Position numbers and translations under genes: made by a program. Shown here one piece after another: positions 53,229 through 62,000 of a stretch of 64,000 nt of DNA (position 1 is the stretch's first letter; every line of letters begins with the position of its first letter). Source of the DNA: CBIHON01 sp966211965 (GTDB lineage: Bacteria; Pseudomonadota; Gammaproteobacteria; Burkholderiales; Burkholderiaceae_D). The stretch is taken from assembly GCA_966211965.1 (NCBI GenBank), contig CBIHON010000015.1, positions 1-64,000 of the forward strand, read 5' to 3'. The notes under the pieces were generated by a model, which was given only the letters and a program-made list of their open reading frames with translations, searched no databases and was not told the origin of the DNA.

Positions 53229-55856
53229 TCAAGCGATGCGGTTCCACGCGCCGTCATCCCACCAATCATTGGCGAGCAGCACTTCGACATCATAGGTTTC
53301 GCCTTCGCGGCTGCGGAATAAGTCGATGCCAAGTGCTTGGGCCAGCGTGGCATCGAATTCGGCGAAGGCTTGCTGCAGGACTTCATCCGCGGTCGTCGGA
53401 TACACGTGGAAACAGACCAGCCGGTCAGCCTCATCAATGGCCAGCAATTGCCGCGCGAGCACGCGGCCGTTCGCATCACGCGCATATACGACTTGCTTGT
53501 TGGCGTCGAGCAGACAAGCGACGGTCGAGTAATCGCCTATGCCGCCCAGGCTGAGACAACTGCCGACATAGGTGCCGAGCATCAGGATTTCCAGCGGTTC
53601 GGTTTCGAGCCCGATCCGGATTTCTCGATCGCCATACCGTAGATTCGACGTCACGCCTGTGTTCCAAAGTGCGGCATCGATGCGCGGATGACGGGCAAAC
53701 CAGGCGCGGTTGAGCGGATGATCGAGATAGGTATCGGCGCGGCCCTGGCAATAGGCCAACAGCAGGCGCCGCAATCCCTTGCGCTCGCTGTCCAGTCCGG
53801 CCAGCAGGCGCACTGCATGATTGGCTGCACGGGAATGGTCGCGCAAGTTGAATGGAGCGTCGATGCGGCGCCAGATTTCCGCTTCGATTGCGCCCAGCAA
53901 AACATGCGGAAGACGCGCCAGCGTGACGCGGCAATGGCGCGCGATCTGAGGCCCGCTCAGCATCGTTCGCCCTTCGAAATGCTCGCGCAGGCGGCGCGGC
54001 AAGGGACTGTCCATGCCGGCTTCGAGACACAATGCGCATAGGCGGCGTGCGGCATCCGGCGGCGGCAGCTCGGACCATTCCAAACTGAACCACGCACTGC
54101 GCACGATCTCATTCAAGAACAGGCGGCGCCGCTCGTACTCGACGCAACCGAGCAGACGAGCGGCGCGCATCAGGCGTTTCGCAGCGTTGGTGAAAGAGTA
54201 CAGGAGGAAGCCGGGCAGGATTTCGGCCAGGCTGTGCAAGCCGCGGCCAATCAGGACGGCATCGTTATCGCGGCGGCAGGCGCGTTCGACGATCAGCCAG
54301 GTATGGTCGTCAGCCGCGGCAAGCTGTTTCCAGCCGTCGAGCCGCAGCTGCCCGGCCATGTTCACCAGCGTGTACCCACCGTCTATGCCTGGTGAAAATG
54401 GCGGCGCGCAGCGGCGTGCCAGCAGCGGCAGCAAATGGGGCACGCTGCTTTGCAAGGTTTCGGTTTTTTCCCATTTGCCGAAAAGCGTATGCAGCATGGT
54501 CGCGCACTTTTCCTGCCATTCGCCGGAAAATGAAACGAGCAAGGCATGCCACGCTGAGAAGGATAGGAGATAGGCATGCCAGCGTATCCTAAACTTTTTT
54601 TCATCGGGTTCGTCGGATTGCGCCCCGGAATATAGGGACAGCCATTGATATGCTGCGGCTGCCCTCAATGCTTCCCAACGGGTCCCGGTAAGAAATTTGG
54701 CAAAGCCCGGCAGTTCGCCGCAACGTCGCCAACAGGCCAGTTGCCACCATTTTTCATTTTCGCCGACAGCTGCGCTCATGCGCCGGATGTCCATCATCGG
54801 TACCTCTGCGCAATCGGCGGTGACGCGCAATTTGGAATTCAGATATTCAAGATTCGCGTCGTCGTTCGCCAGTTCGCAGCCGCATAAGGTAAAGCCGGCT
54901 CGCACGCCGCGATTCAGGTTCGCCAGCACCGCGTCGAGATAGCAAGCGAAGCGCACGTCATCGTCACTCAGGCCATCGAGCGCCGTCAACTGTTTGCCCG
55001 TGAAATGCCGCACCGGCAACAGATAGGCGCGGTGCCTGAGCACGGCCTGCAAGAAAATGATTTGGCGGGAAGGGGCCAGATTCAGCGCCTGCTCTGCCCA
55101 CGAATACGACAAAGGATCAAGCGCACACAAGCTTGCCGGCAACGCCAACGCGGCGCCATGCGCGGCTCCGCCGAACTCGCGCCATAGTTTCAGCCAAGCC
55201 AGAATTTGGCGTAGCGGCCGCATCCGCAAATGCCACAGAAAGCCGCGCCGGAACGCTTCCGGCAATACCGGCAGCTGGCTCGCTTCGACTCCTGCACAGT
55301 GCGCAAGCAAGCCCGACACCGTCGGCACAACATTCATCAAGGGTTTTCCATCCGGCCCCAATACCGGCAGCCGCGCAAAATCGTGCCGCGCAAAAAATCC
55401 GTCGAGCAGACGGTCGTCCGCCAGCCAGGCGCAAAGATCGAGATTGGCAACGGCTTGTTTCGGCGGCTGGTATTTCGTGCCCCGAAAAGCACGGGGATGC
55501 GCGGCAGTAGCAGCCGGACGTTCGGCTTGGATGACTCGTTGTGGAATGGCGAGCGGCGCATCCGTCGATGGTTCCGCCAGCGTCGCCCAAAACACGCGCC
55601 AGAAAGCCGGCCACGCTTGCTTGAGTTCGCGCGCCTCACCCAGGCTTCGCCAGTCCGCCAAAAGTGCTGCGGCTTGCGGATAAATCCCTGTCGATAATGC
55701 GTCCAGCGGCACCGGCGTCAATGCCGGCGGATGGTCTCCTTCGGCTTGATGGCTAAGCCACGCGCTGATGCCGCGGCGTCCACGCACAAGGCCGACAAGT
55801 ATCGGAGCGTTCAATTTGCGATTTTCATCCGGGCTTGGCAAAGAAGCCCGTGTCAA
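53229..55856 (-). CDS. Large unknown protein, 875 residues
   Basis: No signal peptide or membrane helix. The N-terminal part holds short motifs (LVGLVRGRRGISAWL, RGTKYQPPKQAVANLDLCAWL), the middle is mostly helical and Trp/Arg-rich, and the last 170 residues form a distinct module: NTGVTSNLRYGDREIRIG, LGTYVGSCLSLGGIGDYS, KQVVYARDANGRVLARQL, DRLVCFHVYPT. That GSCLS/DYS/ARDANGRV region looks enzyme-like and is reminiscent of the C-terminal modules of PcfJ-type proteins, but I cannot assign it. The TTG start lacks a Shine-Dalgarno and may be wrong. It lies 30 bp after the small exported-protein gene, so one transcript is likely. It converges on tamB. Confidence 0.65.
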   Translation of the reverse strand: MTRASLPSPDENRKLNAPILVGLVRGRRGISAWLSHQAEGDHPPALTPVPLDALSTGIYPQAAALLADWRSLGEARELKQAWPAFWRVFWATLAEPSTDAPLAIPQRVIQAERPAATAAHPRAFRGTKYQPPKQAVANLDLCAWLADDRLLDGFFARHDFARLPVLGPDGKPLMNVVPTVSGLLAHCAGVEASQLPVLPEAFRRGFLWHLRMRPLRQILAWLKLWREFGGAAHGAALALPASLCALDPLSYSWAEQALNLAPSRQIIFLQAVLRHRAYLLPVRHFTGKQLTALDGLSDDDVRFACYLDAVLANLNRGVRAGFTLCGCELANDDANLEYLNSKLRVTADCAEVPMMDIRRMSAAVGENEKWWQLACWRRCGELPGFAKFLTGTRWEALRAAAAYQWLSLYSGAQSDEPDEKKFRIRWHAYLLSFSAWHALLVSFSGEWQEKCATMLHTLFGKWEKTETLQSSVPHLLPLLARRCAPPFSPGIDGGYTLVNMAGQLRLDGWKQLAAADDHTWLIVERACRRDNDAVLIGRGLHSLAEILPGFLLYSFTNAAKRLMRAARLLGCVEYERRRLFLNEIVRSAWFSLEWSELPPPDAARRLCALCLEAGMDSPLPRRLREHFEGRTMLSGPQIARHCRVTLARLPHVLLGAIEAEIWRRIDAPFNLRDHSRAANHAVRLLAGLDSERKGLRRLLLAYCQGRADTYLDHPLNRAWFARHPRIDAALWNTGVTSNLRYGDREIRIGLETEPLEILMLGTYVGSCLSLGGIGDYSTVACLLDANKQVVYARDANGRVLARQLLAIDEADRLVCFHVYPTTADEVLQQAFAEFDATLAQALGIDLFRSREGETYDVEVLLANDWWDDGAWNRIA

Positions 55857-55886
55857 AAGGAGAAATGCCGCTGCCCTGGACTTGGG

Positions 55887-56291
55887 TTACGGCGTGATGA
55901 CACAACTCAGCGAATCCGGTTTCAGCCTGCCTCTTTGAACCGTGAAATCAATCGTCGCCGAAGAAACGTCTTCGCCGGCATCGCGGTTGATTGTGATCGA
56001 GCACTTCTTCTCACGTTGTCCCTGGCATTTGCCCTTGACCACGCTCTTGCCCTGGTACATGTAGGCAAACTGCGTGCTCAACAGATCCTTGATGGTTGCC
56101 GTTCCGCTCTGGCCATAGTTGCCATTGCAGGAGGATTTCGCAGGAATCGCGTCATTCGAGGCCGCCAGCAGGAAAGCCAATGCAGGCTTGGTTTGGTTCG
56201 GATCAACGCCATCGTCGCCTGCCTTGCTGACAGCCGGCAGCGCCAGCGCGGCTGTCAGCAAGGCGGCATGCAGCCGACGATGGCGCATCAT
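55887..56291 (-). CDS. Small exported Cys-containing protein
   Basis: The 134-residue precursor has a signal peptide (HAALLTAALALPAVSKA). The mature part of about 110 residues has four Cys (SSCNGNYGQS, KGKCQGQREKKC, SLSCVITP), able to make two disulfides in the periplasm. Its ATG overlaps the stop of the NlpC/P60-like gene as ATGA (56288-56291), so the two are co-translated. A small periplasmic partner directly after a peptidoglycan-hydrolase-like gene is the layout of an amidase effector with its immunity protein; that is inference, not shown. Confidence 0.65.
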   Translation of the reverse strand: MMRHRRLHAALLTAALALPAVSKAGDDGVDPNQTKPALAFLLAASNDAIPAKSSCNGNYGQSGTATIKDLLSTQFAYMYQGKSVVKGKCQGQREKKCSITINRDAGEDVSSATIDFTVQRGRLKPDSLSCVITP

Positions 56292-56764
56292 TGGGGGACC
56301 CCATAAAAAAGCGAAATGTCGTTGCCGGCATAAGTCAGCTTGAATTTTTTATGGAAAACCTCGACCGAGGGATCGGCCACGACTTTATGCTGGGTGTTGG
56401 AAAAATTATAGACTTGCCCGTAGCAATAAATCCCCACGTGCTTTTGCGGCACGTTCATCATCGTGCCGTTGATCACGTGGCTGGCTGACAGGACAAAAAT
56501 CAACAGGCCGTCAGATGCCGCCGGTCTTTCGTCCCACGGGCCGGTCTGAGCCAACCGGTTGTACAACTCGTCGCAGCGTATCGAAGCACCGGTGTGCCGG
56601 GTTTTATACGCCATGTCGCCGCACAGCATGCCGAGCTGGATGCCGAGTGCGTGGCTGACGAAATGCGCGCAGTGATTTTGCGTCGGTGAAGTGAGGCCCG
56701 TGGTGCAAATATCGGCGATGGATTTCCCGACATATCCTTGCAATTGGGCTTGGGTGATAGGCAT
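56288..56764 (-). CDS. NlpC/P60- or amidase-like cysteine protein
   Basis: The 158-residue protein lacks a signal peptide. NHCAHFVSHALGIQLG (30-45) looks like a catalytic-Cys helix (C32) of the NlpC/P60-LRAT papain-like superfamily, and KHVGIYCYGQVYNFSNTQH (108-126) supplies the strand with His109, as in HVGIY motifs of NlpC/P60 enzymes. Such cytosolic, signal-less peptidoglycan amidases are typical of type VI secretion Tae effectors, delivered to rivals. The ATG at 56764 has GGAG before it. No secretion genes are near. The match is by motif only. Confidence 0.6.
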   Translation of the reverse strand: MPITQAQLQGYVGKSIADICTTGLTSPTQNHCAHFVSHALGIQLGMLCGDMAYKTRHTGASIRCDELYNRLAQTGPWDERPAASDGLLIFVLSASHVINGTMMNVPQKHVGIYCYGQVYNFSNTQHKVVADPSVEVFHKKFKLTYAGNDISLFYGVPQ

Positions 56765-57366
56765 ACATACTCCAATATCGTTTGGGATTTTCAAGAGGCT
56801 CGAAAAAAAAGCCGCTGGCGTTGTTGCTCCTCCTTGCCGTGCGTTCGTACTGTCTGCGTCGGCGCGCCTGGCCAGCGGCATTTATTTGGGGGCTTTAAGG
56901 AGGCTTGTCGCGGTCGTGATAACGACTGCATCGATTTGGCCAATAAGGCAATGATTATAAATTTGTTATTTTGTTTTGGATAGCGCGAACCGTATCGTTG
57001 ATTCTGCCCATGGCCTTCCTGCTTATTCCGATGCGCTGCAAATTACTTATTTTTACTGAGCCGGCCAGCTCTTCCGCACGCCTCTGAAAATCACCCATGT
57101 CCGGAATAATGGGCAAAGTTTACGAAGATACCATGATCATGGGATTACCAAAAACCCAAGATAAGTTAGTCTTCGCATAAGAGGATTATTCAATAAAAGA
57201 TAAGCGGCAGCTAATGCTTATCTCCTGCCCGCGGGTCTTGTTGCCGGGTTTTTATTCCCAGGGGACAGTGCGTACGCATCGCGAACCGGCTTGCCTGATT
57301 GGGGGAAAGCTTGCGGCGTTTCACAATGCCTGCGCTTCATCGACTGCCAATGATTTCGAGGATAAA
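56765..57366. other. Intergenic region upstream of the Crp/Fnr gene
   Basis: About 600 bp divide the NlpC/P60-like gene (minus) from the Crp/Fnr gene. It contains the third ATACCATG-type palindrome and AT-rich stretches near 56940-57000 and 57150-57200. A long in-frame extension of the regulator to 57214 has no ribosome site. No other gene is seen. Confidence 0.5.
57128..57145. promoter_or_regulatory. Palindrome ATACCATG-AT-CATGGGAT, copy C
   Basis: A one-mismatch version of the perfect palindrome at 29049-29066, with the same 8-2-8 geometry. It lies about 222 bp upstream of the proposed Crp/Fnr start. It could be the regulator's own site or that of another dimeric protein. Confidence 0.5.
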
Positions 57367-58134
57367 GTGAGTATTGCAAACAGTTCCAAATCCTGGACCG
57401 GCTTTAACCGGTCCGAAGATCCTGCCAATGGATTTGCCGGATTCCAGTGTACGCCGCAGCCGGCGCGTTCGCCCGATCCAATGCGTTTCGAGGCCGGCAG
57501 GATGCAGGCGCGGCCCAAGCTGTCGTCACGCCAGTTGAACAAGATGGCCACCTATGGCGTGGTAAGAAACTATCCGAAAAATACGATTCTGGTGAACGAG
57601 GATGCCGAAAGCGCCTCCCTGCATGTGATCGTCAGCGGCATGGTGAAGATGTACATGAGCGATGAGCGCGGCAAGGAATTCATCATGACGGTGCTCGGTC
57701 CGGGCGATTGCTTCGGCGAGATCGAGTTGCTCGATGTCGGCCCCAGTATGGCTTCGGCGGTGACGCTGGAGCAATCGCAGATTTGCGTTGTTTCGAAAGA
57801 AGGCTTTCAGCGTTCGCTGGCCCAGCATTCCGGTATGGCGTTCGAACTGCTTGTTTCGCTGTCGCGGCGTGTGCGCGGACTGACCCGCGATGTGAAGAGC
57901 CTGGCCTTGGAAGGCGTGTACGGCCGTGTCGTCAGGATCTTGCTGAACCTGGCTTGCGAGAAAGATGGCAGGCTGGTCGTAGAACAACGGCTGACTCAGC
58001 GCGAAATCGCCGAAATGGTCGGCGCCTCGCGCGAAATGGTGAGCCGCATCCTGAAAGACTTGAGCGACGGCGGTTACATCCTGGTGAGTAACAGGCAGAT
58101 TGTGATCCAGAACAGGTTTCCGAAGGATTGGTAA
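57367..58134 (+). CDS. Crp/Fnr-family transcription regulator
   Basis: The 255-residue protein has a cyclic-nucleotide-binding-like domain (VRNYPKNTILVNEDAE, HVIVSGMVKMYMSDERG, GDCFGEIELLDVGPSMASAV), a dimer helix and a Crp-type HTH (RLTQREIAEMVGASREMVSRI with the RExxSR recognition helix). The N-terminal part lacks the four-Cys cluster of Fnr, so it is not an oxygen sensor of that type. The GTG at 57367 was chosen because GAGG lies five bases before it; ATG at 57481 would also give an intact fold. Ligand unknown. Confidence 0.88.
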   Translation: MSIANSSKSWTGFNRSEDPANGFAGFQCTPQPARSPDPMRFEAGRMQARPKLSSRQLNKMATYGVVRNYPKNTILVNEDAESASLHVIVSGMVKMYMSDERGKEFIMTVLGPGDCFGEIELLDVGPSMASAVTLEQSQICVVSKEGFQRSLAQHSGMAFELLVSLSRRVRGLTRDVKSLALEGVYGRVVRILLNLACEKDGRLVVEQRLTQREIAEMVGASREMVSRILKDLSDGGYILVSNRQIVIQNRFPKDW

Positions 58135-58140
58135 GGGAAC

Positions 58141-58253
58141 CTCTAAAAACTGCCAAAAGCGCTCAATCTCGAGCCTGCGCTGCGCAATGTACCCGTGCAC
58201 CCGTACATGTCCGCTTCTCGGCCCGACCTTGGGCGCCTTGAGTAATTTTTAGC
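58141..58253. repeat. Degenerate relative of the 121-bp element
   Basis: The ends read CTCTAAAAACTGCC and TAATTTTTAG, similar to the 121-bp element's ends, and the inside has CCGTACATGTCCGCTTCTCG next to GCCCGACCTTG, close to CGTACGCGTCCGCTCCTCG and GCCTGACCTTG of copy 3. Many changes separate it from the three strong copies, so it is an old or diverged family member. Confidence 0.4.
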
Positions 58254-58386
58254 GTCCTCCGTAAGCAATCCGGAAAATCCGGACACGTCGCCGGCGCAGA
58301 ACTATCCCCAAATTCCGCGGTCTTTCATGAGCAGCCGGAACCCGAACCACGCAGGCATGTTTATCCTGCGCGATCCAGATAAGAAA

Positions 58387-58447
58387 CTGTTCAGGGTCTC
58401 GCTGGCTCCGGCCTCGGCTTATGCCCGTTTAGCGAGACCCTGAACAG
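58387..58447. repeat. Perfect 17-bp stem-loop
   Basis: CTGTTCAGGGTCTCGCT at 58387-58403 is exactly complementary to 58431-58447, around a 27-base loop. It lies 84 bases before the thioesterase ATG. It may be another mobile hairpin or an mRNA leader structure. Confidence 0.6.
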
Positions 58448-58531
58448 GTTTTAAAGAAAATGCGCGGCGACATCGCTGCCATTTTGCCGCTTGCAATTTC
58501 CGGCAAGATCTACTCGAGAATAGAAGACGCC

Positions 58532-59320
58532 ATGAATGGAAAAAGACTGGATCTGAGGCATGCCTGGATACGCTGCTATCAACCGCGTCCATACGCACGG
58601 GTACAACTGGTCTGCTTCCCGCCCGAGGGAGCGTCTGCCAGTTTTTATCGTGCATGGTGTGCGCGCCTGCCGTCCACGGTGGAACTCCTGGCAGTTCAAT
58701 ATCCCGGCCGCGAGGATCGCCTGCATGAGGATTGCATCGGCGACGTGCATTTGCTGGCTGAACGCGCGGCCGATGCACTGGGGCTGGTTTCCCAGCGCAC
58801 TCTGGTCTTGTTTGGCCATAGCCTCGGCGCGGCGCTGGCCTTCGAGGTCGCGCTGAGACTGGAAGAGCGCGTGGCTGCGCCAGCCGTCCAATTGTTCGTA
58901 TCCGGCCGTTCGCCGTTTCGCGAGCCAGCCAAGGCTTTGCAAAGTGTTCCGGACGATGCGCTATGGGCCGATCTGTACCGGCTGGGCGGCAATGCGGAGG
59001 CGGCAATGACGGACCCTGATCTGGGCGCGATGATGTTGCCGATCCTGCGCAGCGACTACCGGATCAGCGCCAGCTATCAACCGGGTTCCAAGGCCAAGCT
59101 GCACGGTCCGATCGCCGCTTACGTCGGCGCCGAGGATACCAAGGTAACGATGGATCAGGCTCGCTGCTGGAGCAATCTTACCCATGGCAATTTCCATGCG
59201 CGCAGTTTTCCCGGCGATCATTTCTACCTGAAGGCGAATCCCGGAATGGTGATTGCCGAGTTGTTGAAGTCTTTGCGGTTGGTGGACAAGAATCCGGCCG
59301 TGTGGCCGGCAAGGCCATAG
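58532..59320 (+). CDS. Type II thioesterase
   Basis: The 262-residue alpha/beta hydrolase is of the GrsT/RifR type-II thioesterase family: QLVCFPPEGASASFYRAW (residues 25-42), VQYPGREDRL, the nucleophile elbow LFGHSLGAALAFEVAL and a late SFPGDHFYL with the catalytic His. Such enzymes clear misloaded phosphopantetheine arms of NRPS/PKS systems. No NRPS or PKS gene is in this window, so it is an orphan copy. The start at MNGKRLDL was preferred; a longer frame to 58460 overlaps the stem-loop. Confidence 0.85.
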   Translation: MNGKRLDLRHAWIRCYQPRPYARVQLVCFPPEGASASFYRAWCARLPSTVELLAVQYPGREDRLHEDCIGDVHLLAERAADALGLVSQRTLVLFGHSLGAALAFEVALRLEERVAAPAVQLFVSGRSPFREPAKALQSVPDDALWADLYRLGGNAEAAMTDPDLGAMMLPILRSDYRISASYQPGSKAKLHGPIAAYVGAEDTKVTMDQARCWSNLTHGNFHARSFPGDHFYLKANPGMVIAELLKSLRLVDKNPAVWPARP

Positions 59321-59510
59321 CATGCGTGTGTCCGCCTTCATGACGCAGGCGTGGTTACGCGAGCGGTCGAAGGAGCAACTTTCGCGACGTACTGCGGGTC
59401 GAAATACCATCAAAAGGACTGTATATCGGCTCGCAAAATTTGCCACGTCCGCACGTATTTTGCGTAATCAAATTTGAGCAATCAAATATCGGAAATTTTT
59501 CTTAACTCCT

Positions 59511-60155
59511 ATGACTCAAGACACTTCACAATTGCGCTCGGCTTGCCAGCGCACCGGAATCGAGTATCGGGATCTGGCGGCCGACCCCATCACGCAGTTC
59601 AAGCTCTGGTATGAGCAATGGACCGGCATCAATCCCTATGACCCCAGCGCAGTCGTACTCGCCACCGCGGACCGCGTCCACCGCCCGTCGGTACGTTGGG
59701 TGCGCCTGACCCAGGTCGATCGCGGCTTTATATTTTTTACCGATTACCGCAGCCGCAAGGCCACTGACCTTGCCGTCAACCCGCAGGCCGCCTTGTGTTT
59801 CGGCTGGCTTGAGTTGGCGCGCCAGGTCCGCGTGGACGGCATCGTTTCCAAGTTGAGCGCGGTTGAATCGGACACCTACTTTGCCGGGCTGCCGCGGGAT
59901 ATACAGCTTTTGCTGCTGGCATCCGATCAGCGCAGCGTGATACCGGACCGCGAAATCCTGCGCCAGAGAGTACGTTTGCTGGACGGTGAATTCGCCGGCC
60001 GGGCGATCCAGCGTGCACGCGATTGGGGCGGTTACCGGTTGATACCGGAAGAGATCGAATTCTGGCAAGGGCGCGAGGACAATCTGAATGACCGCTTCCG
60101 TTACCGGCGCAACGGTGCGGATGCGCCCTGGCGTATCGAACGCGTGTCGCCCTGA
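59511..60155 (+). CDS. PdxH-like pyridoxamine 5'-phosphate oxidase
   Basis: The 214-residue FMN split-barrel protein matches PdxH throughout: DPITQFKLWYEQW (25-37), RWVRLTQVDRGFIFFTDYRS (62-81), SRKATDLAVNP, FGWLELARQVRVDG (97-110) and WGGYRLIPEEIEFWQGRE (172-189). Where E. coli PdxH has R-L-H (Arg197 and His199, which contact the substrate) this protein has N-L-N (191-193), while the following DRFRY is kept. The enzyme may have altered specificity or serve a different oxidation, or it is a second, diverged copy. It makes PLP if active. Confidence 0.85.
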   Translation: MTQDTSQLRSACQRTGIEYRDLAADPITQFKLWYEQWTGINPYDPSAVVLATADRVHRPSVRWVRLTQVDRGFIFFTDYRSRKATDLAVNPQAALCFGWLELARQVRVDGIVSKLSAVESDTYFAGLPRDIQLLLLASDQRSVIPDREILRQRVRLLDGEFAGRAIQRARDWGGYRLIPEEIEFWQGREDNLNDRFRYRRNGADAPWRIERVSP

Positions 60156-60252
60156 TGCAGTCGGCCTGATCGTGGCCTTGGCCATGATTCGCGTGCATTG
60201 AGCGCGTTCCGGCAGACCTCTCTATACTGGCCTTTTCTCGAGGAGAAAGACC

Positions 60253-61074
60253 ATGCACGCAAATCAGGCCGCGCGTCTGCCCGTGCTTTTTATTCCGCAT
60301 GGAGGCGGTCCCTGTTTTTTCATGGATTGGCCCGACGCGCCTCACATGTGGGACAGGATGGCCGGCTTCCTGCGTGGGCTGGGCCGTTCCATCGGCCCCC
60401 GTCCCGAGGCGATCATCGTCATCTCCGGCCATTGGGAAGCGGCCCAATTTACCGCTACCGCGAATCCGCAACCGCCGCTGATCTTCGACTACTACGGCTT
60501 CCCCGAACATACCTACCGGCTTGCCTATCCGGCGGCCGGAGCTCCCGATCTGGCGCGCCGCATTCAAGGCTTGCTGGATGAGGCCGGCATACCGGCCGGG
60601 CTCGACCCGCAGCGCGGGCTGGATCATGGCGTTTTTATCCCTTTCCTGCTGATTTACCCCGAGGCCGATATTCCGATCGTGCAGCTTTCGATGCAAACCG
60701 GACTCGATCCGGCTGCCCATCTGCGTGCCGGCCGGGCATTGAGCACCTTGCGCGACGAAGGTGTTCTGATCGTTGGCAGCGGCATGAGTTTTCACAACAT
60801 GCGAGGATTTCGCCAGCCCGGTTTTCTGGCGCCGTCGCGGCGTTTCGATGCATGGCTCGAAAGCGCCGTTTCGCAAGCGGACGCCCGCACCCGCAATACC
60901 ATGCTGGAGCATTGGGAGCAGGCACCCGATGCACGCGCCTGCCATCCGCATCCCGACCACCTGCTGCCCTTGATGGTGGCGGCCGGCGCCGCCGGCACGG
61001 ACTCGGGGCGCAAGATCTTTGAAGACGAGGTGATGGGCGTGCTCGTCTCGGGGTTTGCGTTCGGAGGCGTTTAG
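60253..61074 (+). CDS. ygiD: Extradiol dioxygenase of the DODA/LigB family
   Basis: The 273-residue protein fits the 4,5-DOPA-dioxygenase (YgiD/LigB) class III extradiol dioxygenases: FIPHGGGPCFF (13-23) with the metal His, VISGHWEAAQF (55-65), FDYYGFPEHTY (76-86), GLDHGVFIPF (120-129), VGSGMSFHNMR (174-184) and late HPHPDHLLPLMVAAG. A non-haem Fe or Zn site is expected. Biological substrate in bacteria is unclear. An AGGAGAAAG ribosome site precedes the ATG. Confidence 0.88.
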   Translation: MHANQAARLPVLFIPHGGGPCFFMDWPDAPHMWDRMAGFLRGLGRSIGPRPEAIIVISGHWEAAQFTATANPQPPLIFDYYGFPEHTYRLAYPAAGAPDLARRIQGLLDEAGIPAGLDPQRGLDHGVFIPFLLIYPEADIPIVQLSMQTGLDPAAHLRAGRALSTLRDEGVLIVGSGMSFHNMRGFRQPGFLAPSRRFDAWLESAVSQADARTRNTMLEHWEQAPDARACHPHPDHLLPLMVAAGAAGTDSGRKIFEDEVMGVLVSGFAFGGV

Positions 61075-61307
61075 AACCTATTCCAGCCGGCATCGCACCC
61101 GGCTTGCAGCCCATCAGGAGCGAGGGCGGTGTCGGTCGTCGTAGCATGGCGCGCCATGCGTTCTCTTCGCGTCTTACTTTCGCTTCCGCCGGACAGCAAT
61201 CGGGGAGCGCCTCTCTGCAACCGGTTCTTGGTCCGGCGTATCCGCGACGCATGCAAAATGCGCGGATTGGATATACTTGCCGCCATATCGATAAATAGGG
61301 GATGGCA

Positions 61308-61874
61308 ATGTCGGACAAAGAATTTTCACATGAAGATTGGCGTCGGCTCCTGGCCAGTCTGGGCGAAAATCCGGACCGGCCCGGTTTGGCGGATACGCCC
61401 GCGCGGGTCGCAAAAGCATGGAAGCACTGGACTTCGGGCTATGAGCAAGATCCCTCGGAATTGCTGAAATCGTTTGAGGACGGTGCGGAAGAATACAATG
61501 AGCTGATCGTGGTGCGCGGCATTCCGGTCTACAGCCATTGCGAACATCACCTCGCGCCCTTCTTCGGCAAAGCCACGATCGGTTATGTACCGAACGGCAA
61601 AATCGTCGGCCTGTCCAAGCTGACCCGCCTGGTCGATTGCTTCGCCAAGCGGCTCCAGGTCCAGGAGCGCCTGACCAGCCAGATCGCCAACGCCTTGATG
61701 GCCGGACTCGAACCGAAAGCGGTTGGCGTGGTGATCCGCTGCCGCCACATGTGCATGGAAAGCCGCGGCATCCGGACCCCCGGCGAAGAGACCGTGACCT
61801 CCGCGATGCTGGGTGAAATGCAGCCGAACCTGGCTTTGCGCACCGAATTTTTGGCGCTTGCGCGGGAGCCGTGA
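61308..61874 (+). CDS. folE: GTP cyclohydrolase I
   Basis: The 188-residue enzyme has all FolE motifs. NPDRPGLADTPARVAKAW (21-38) forms the N-terminal helix, VYSHCEHHLAPFFGKATIGY (74-93) contains the zinc ligands Cys78 and His81, GLSKLTRLVDCFAKRLQVQE (101-120) is the active-site signature, and RCRHMCMESRG (144-154) supplies Cys149. It converts GTP to dihydroneopterin triphosphate for folate. The second ATG at 61308 was chosen because AGGGG ends six bases before it. Confidence 0.95.
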   Translation: MSDKEFSHEDWRRLLASLGENPDRPGLADTPARVAKAWKHWTSGYEQDPSELLKSFEDGAEEYNELIVVRGIPVYSHCEHHLAPFFGKATIGYVPNGKIVGLSKLTRLVDCFAKRLQVQERLTSQIANALMAGLEPKAVGVVIRCRHMCMESRGIRTPGEETVTSAMLGEMQPNLALRTEFLALAREP

Positions 61875-62000
61875 CAGGCTCTTGAAATATTTCCGCGGCA
61901 TCCTATATTGGCCTCGTGCGGGGCCAAACGGGCGCGTCAACATGGGCCCTCCCGCCAGATAACGTCGTGCTTAACAACTCATCGTATTTGGAGGAATACC

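Larger units (their letters stand above)
58135..58531. other. Intergenic region with degenerate repeats
   Basis: This 397-bp space holds a relative of the 121-bp element (58141-58253) and a perfect stem-loop (58387-58447). Between them, 58255-58385, nothing is recognised. Confidence 0.5.
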
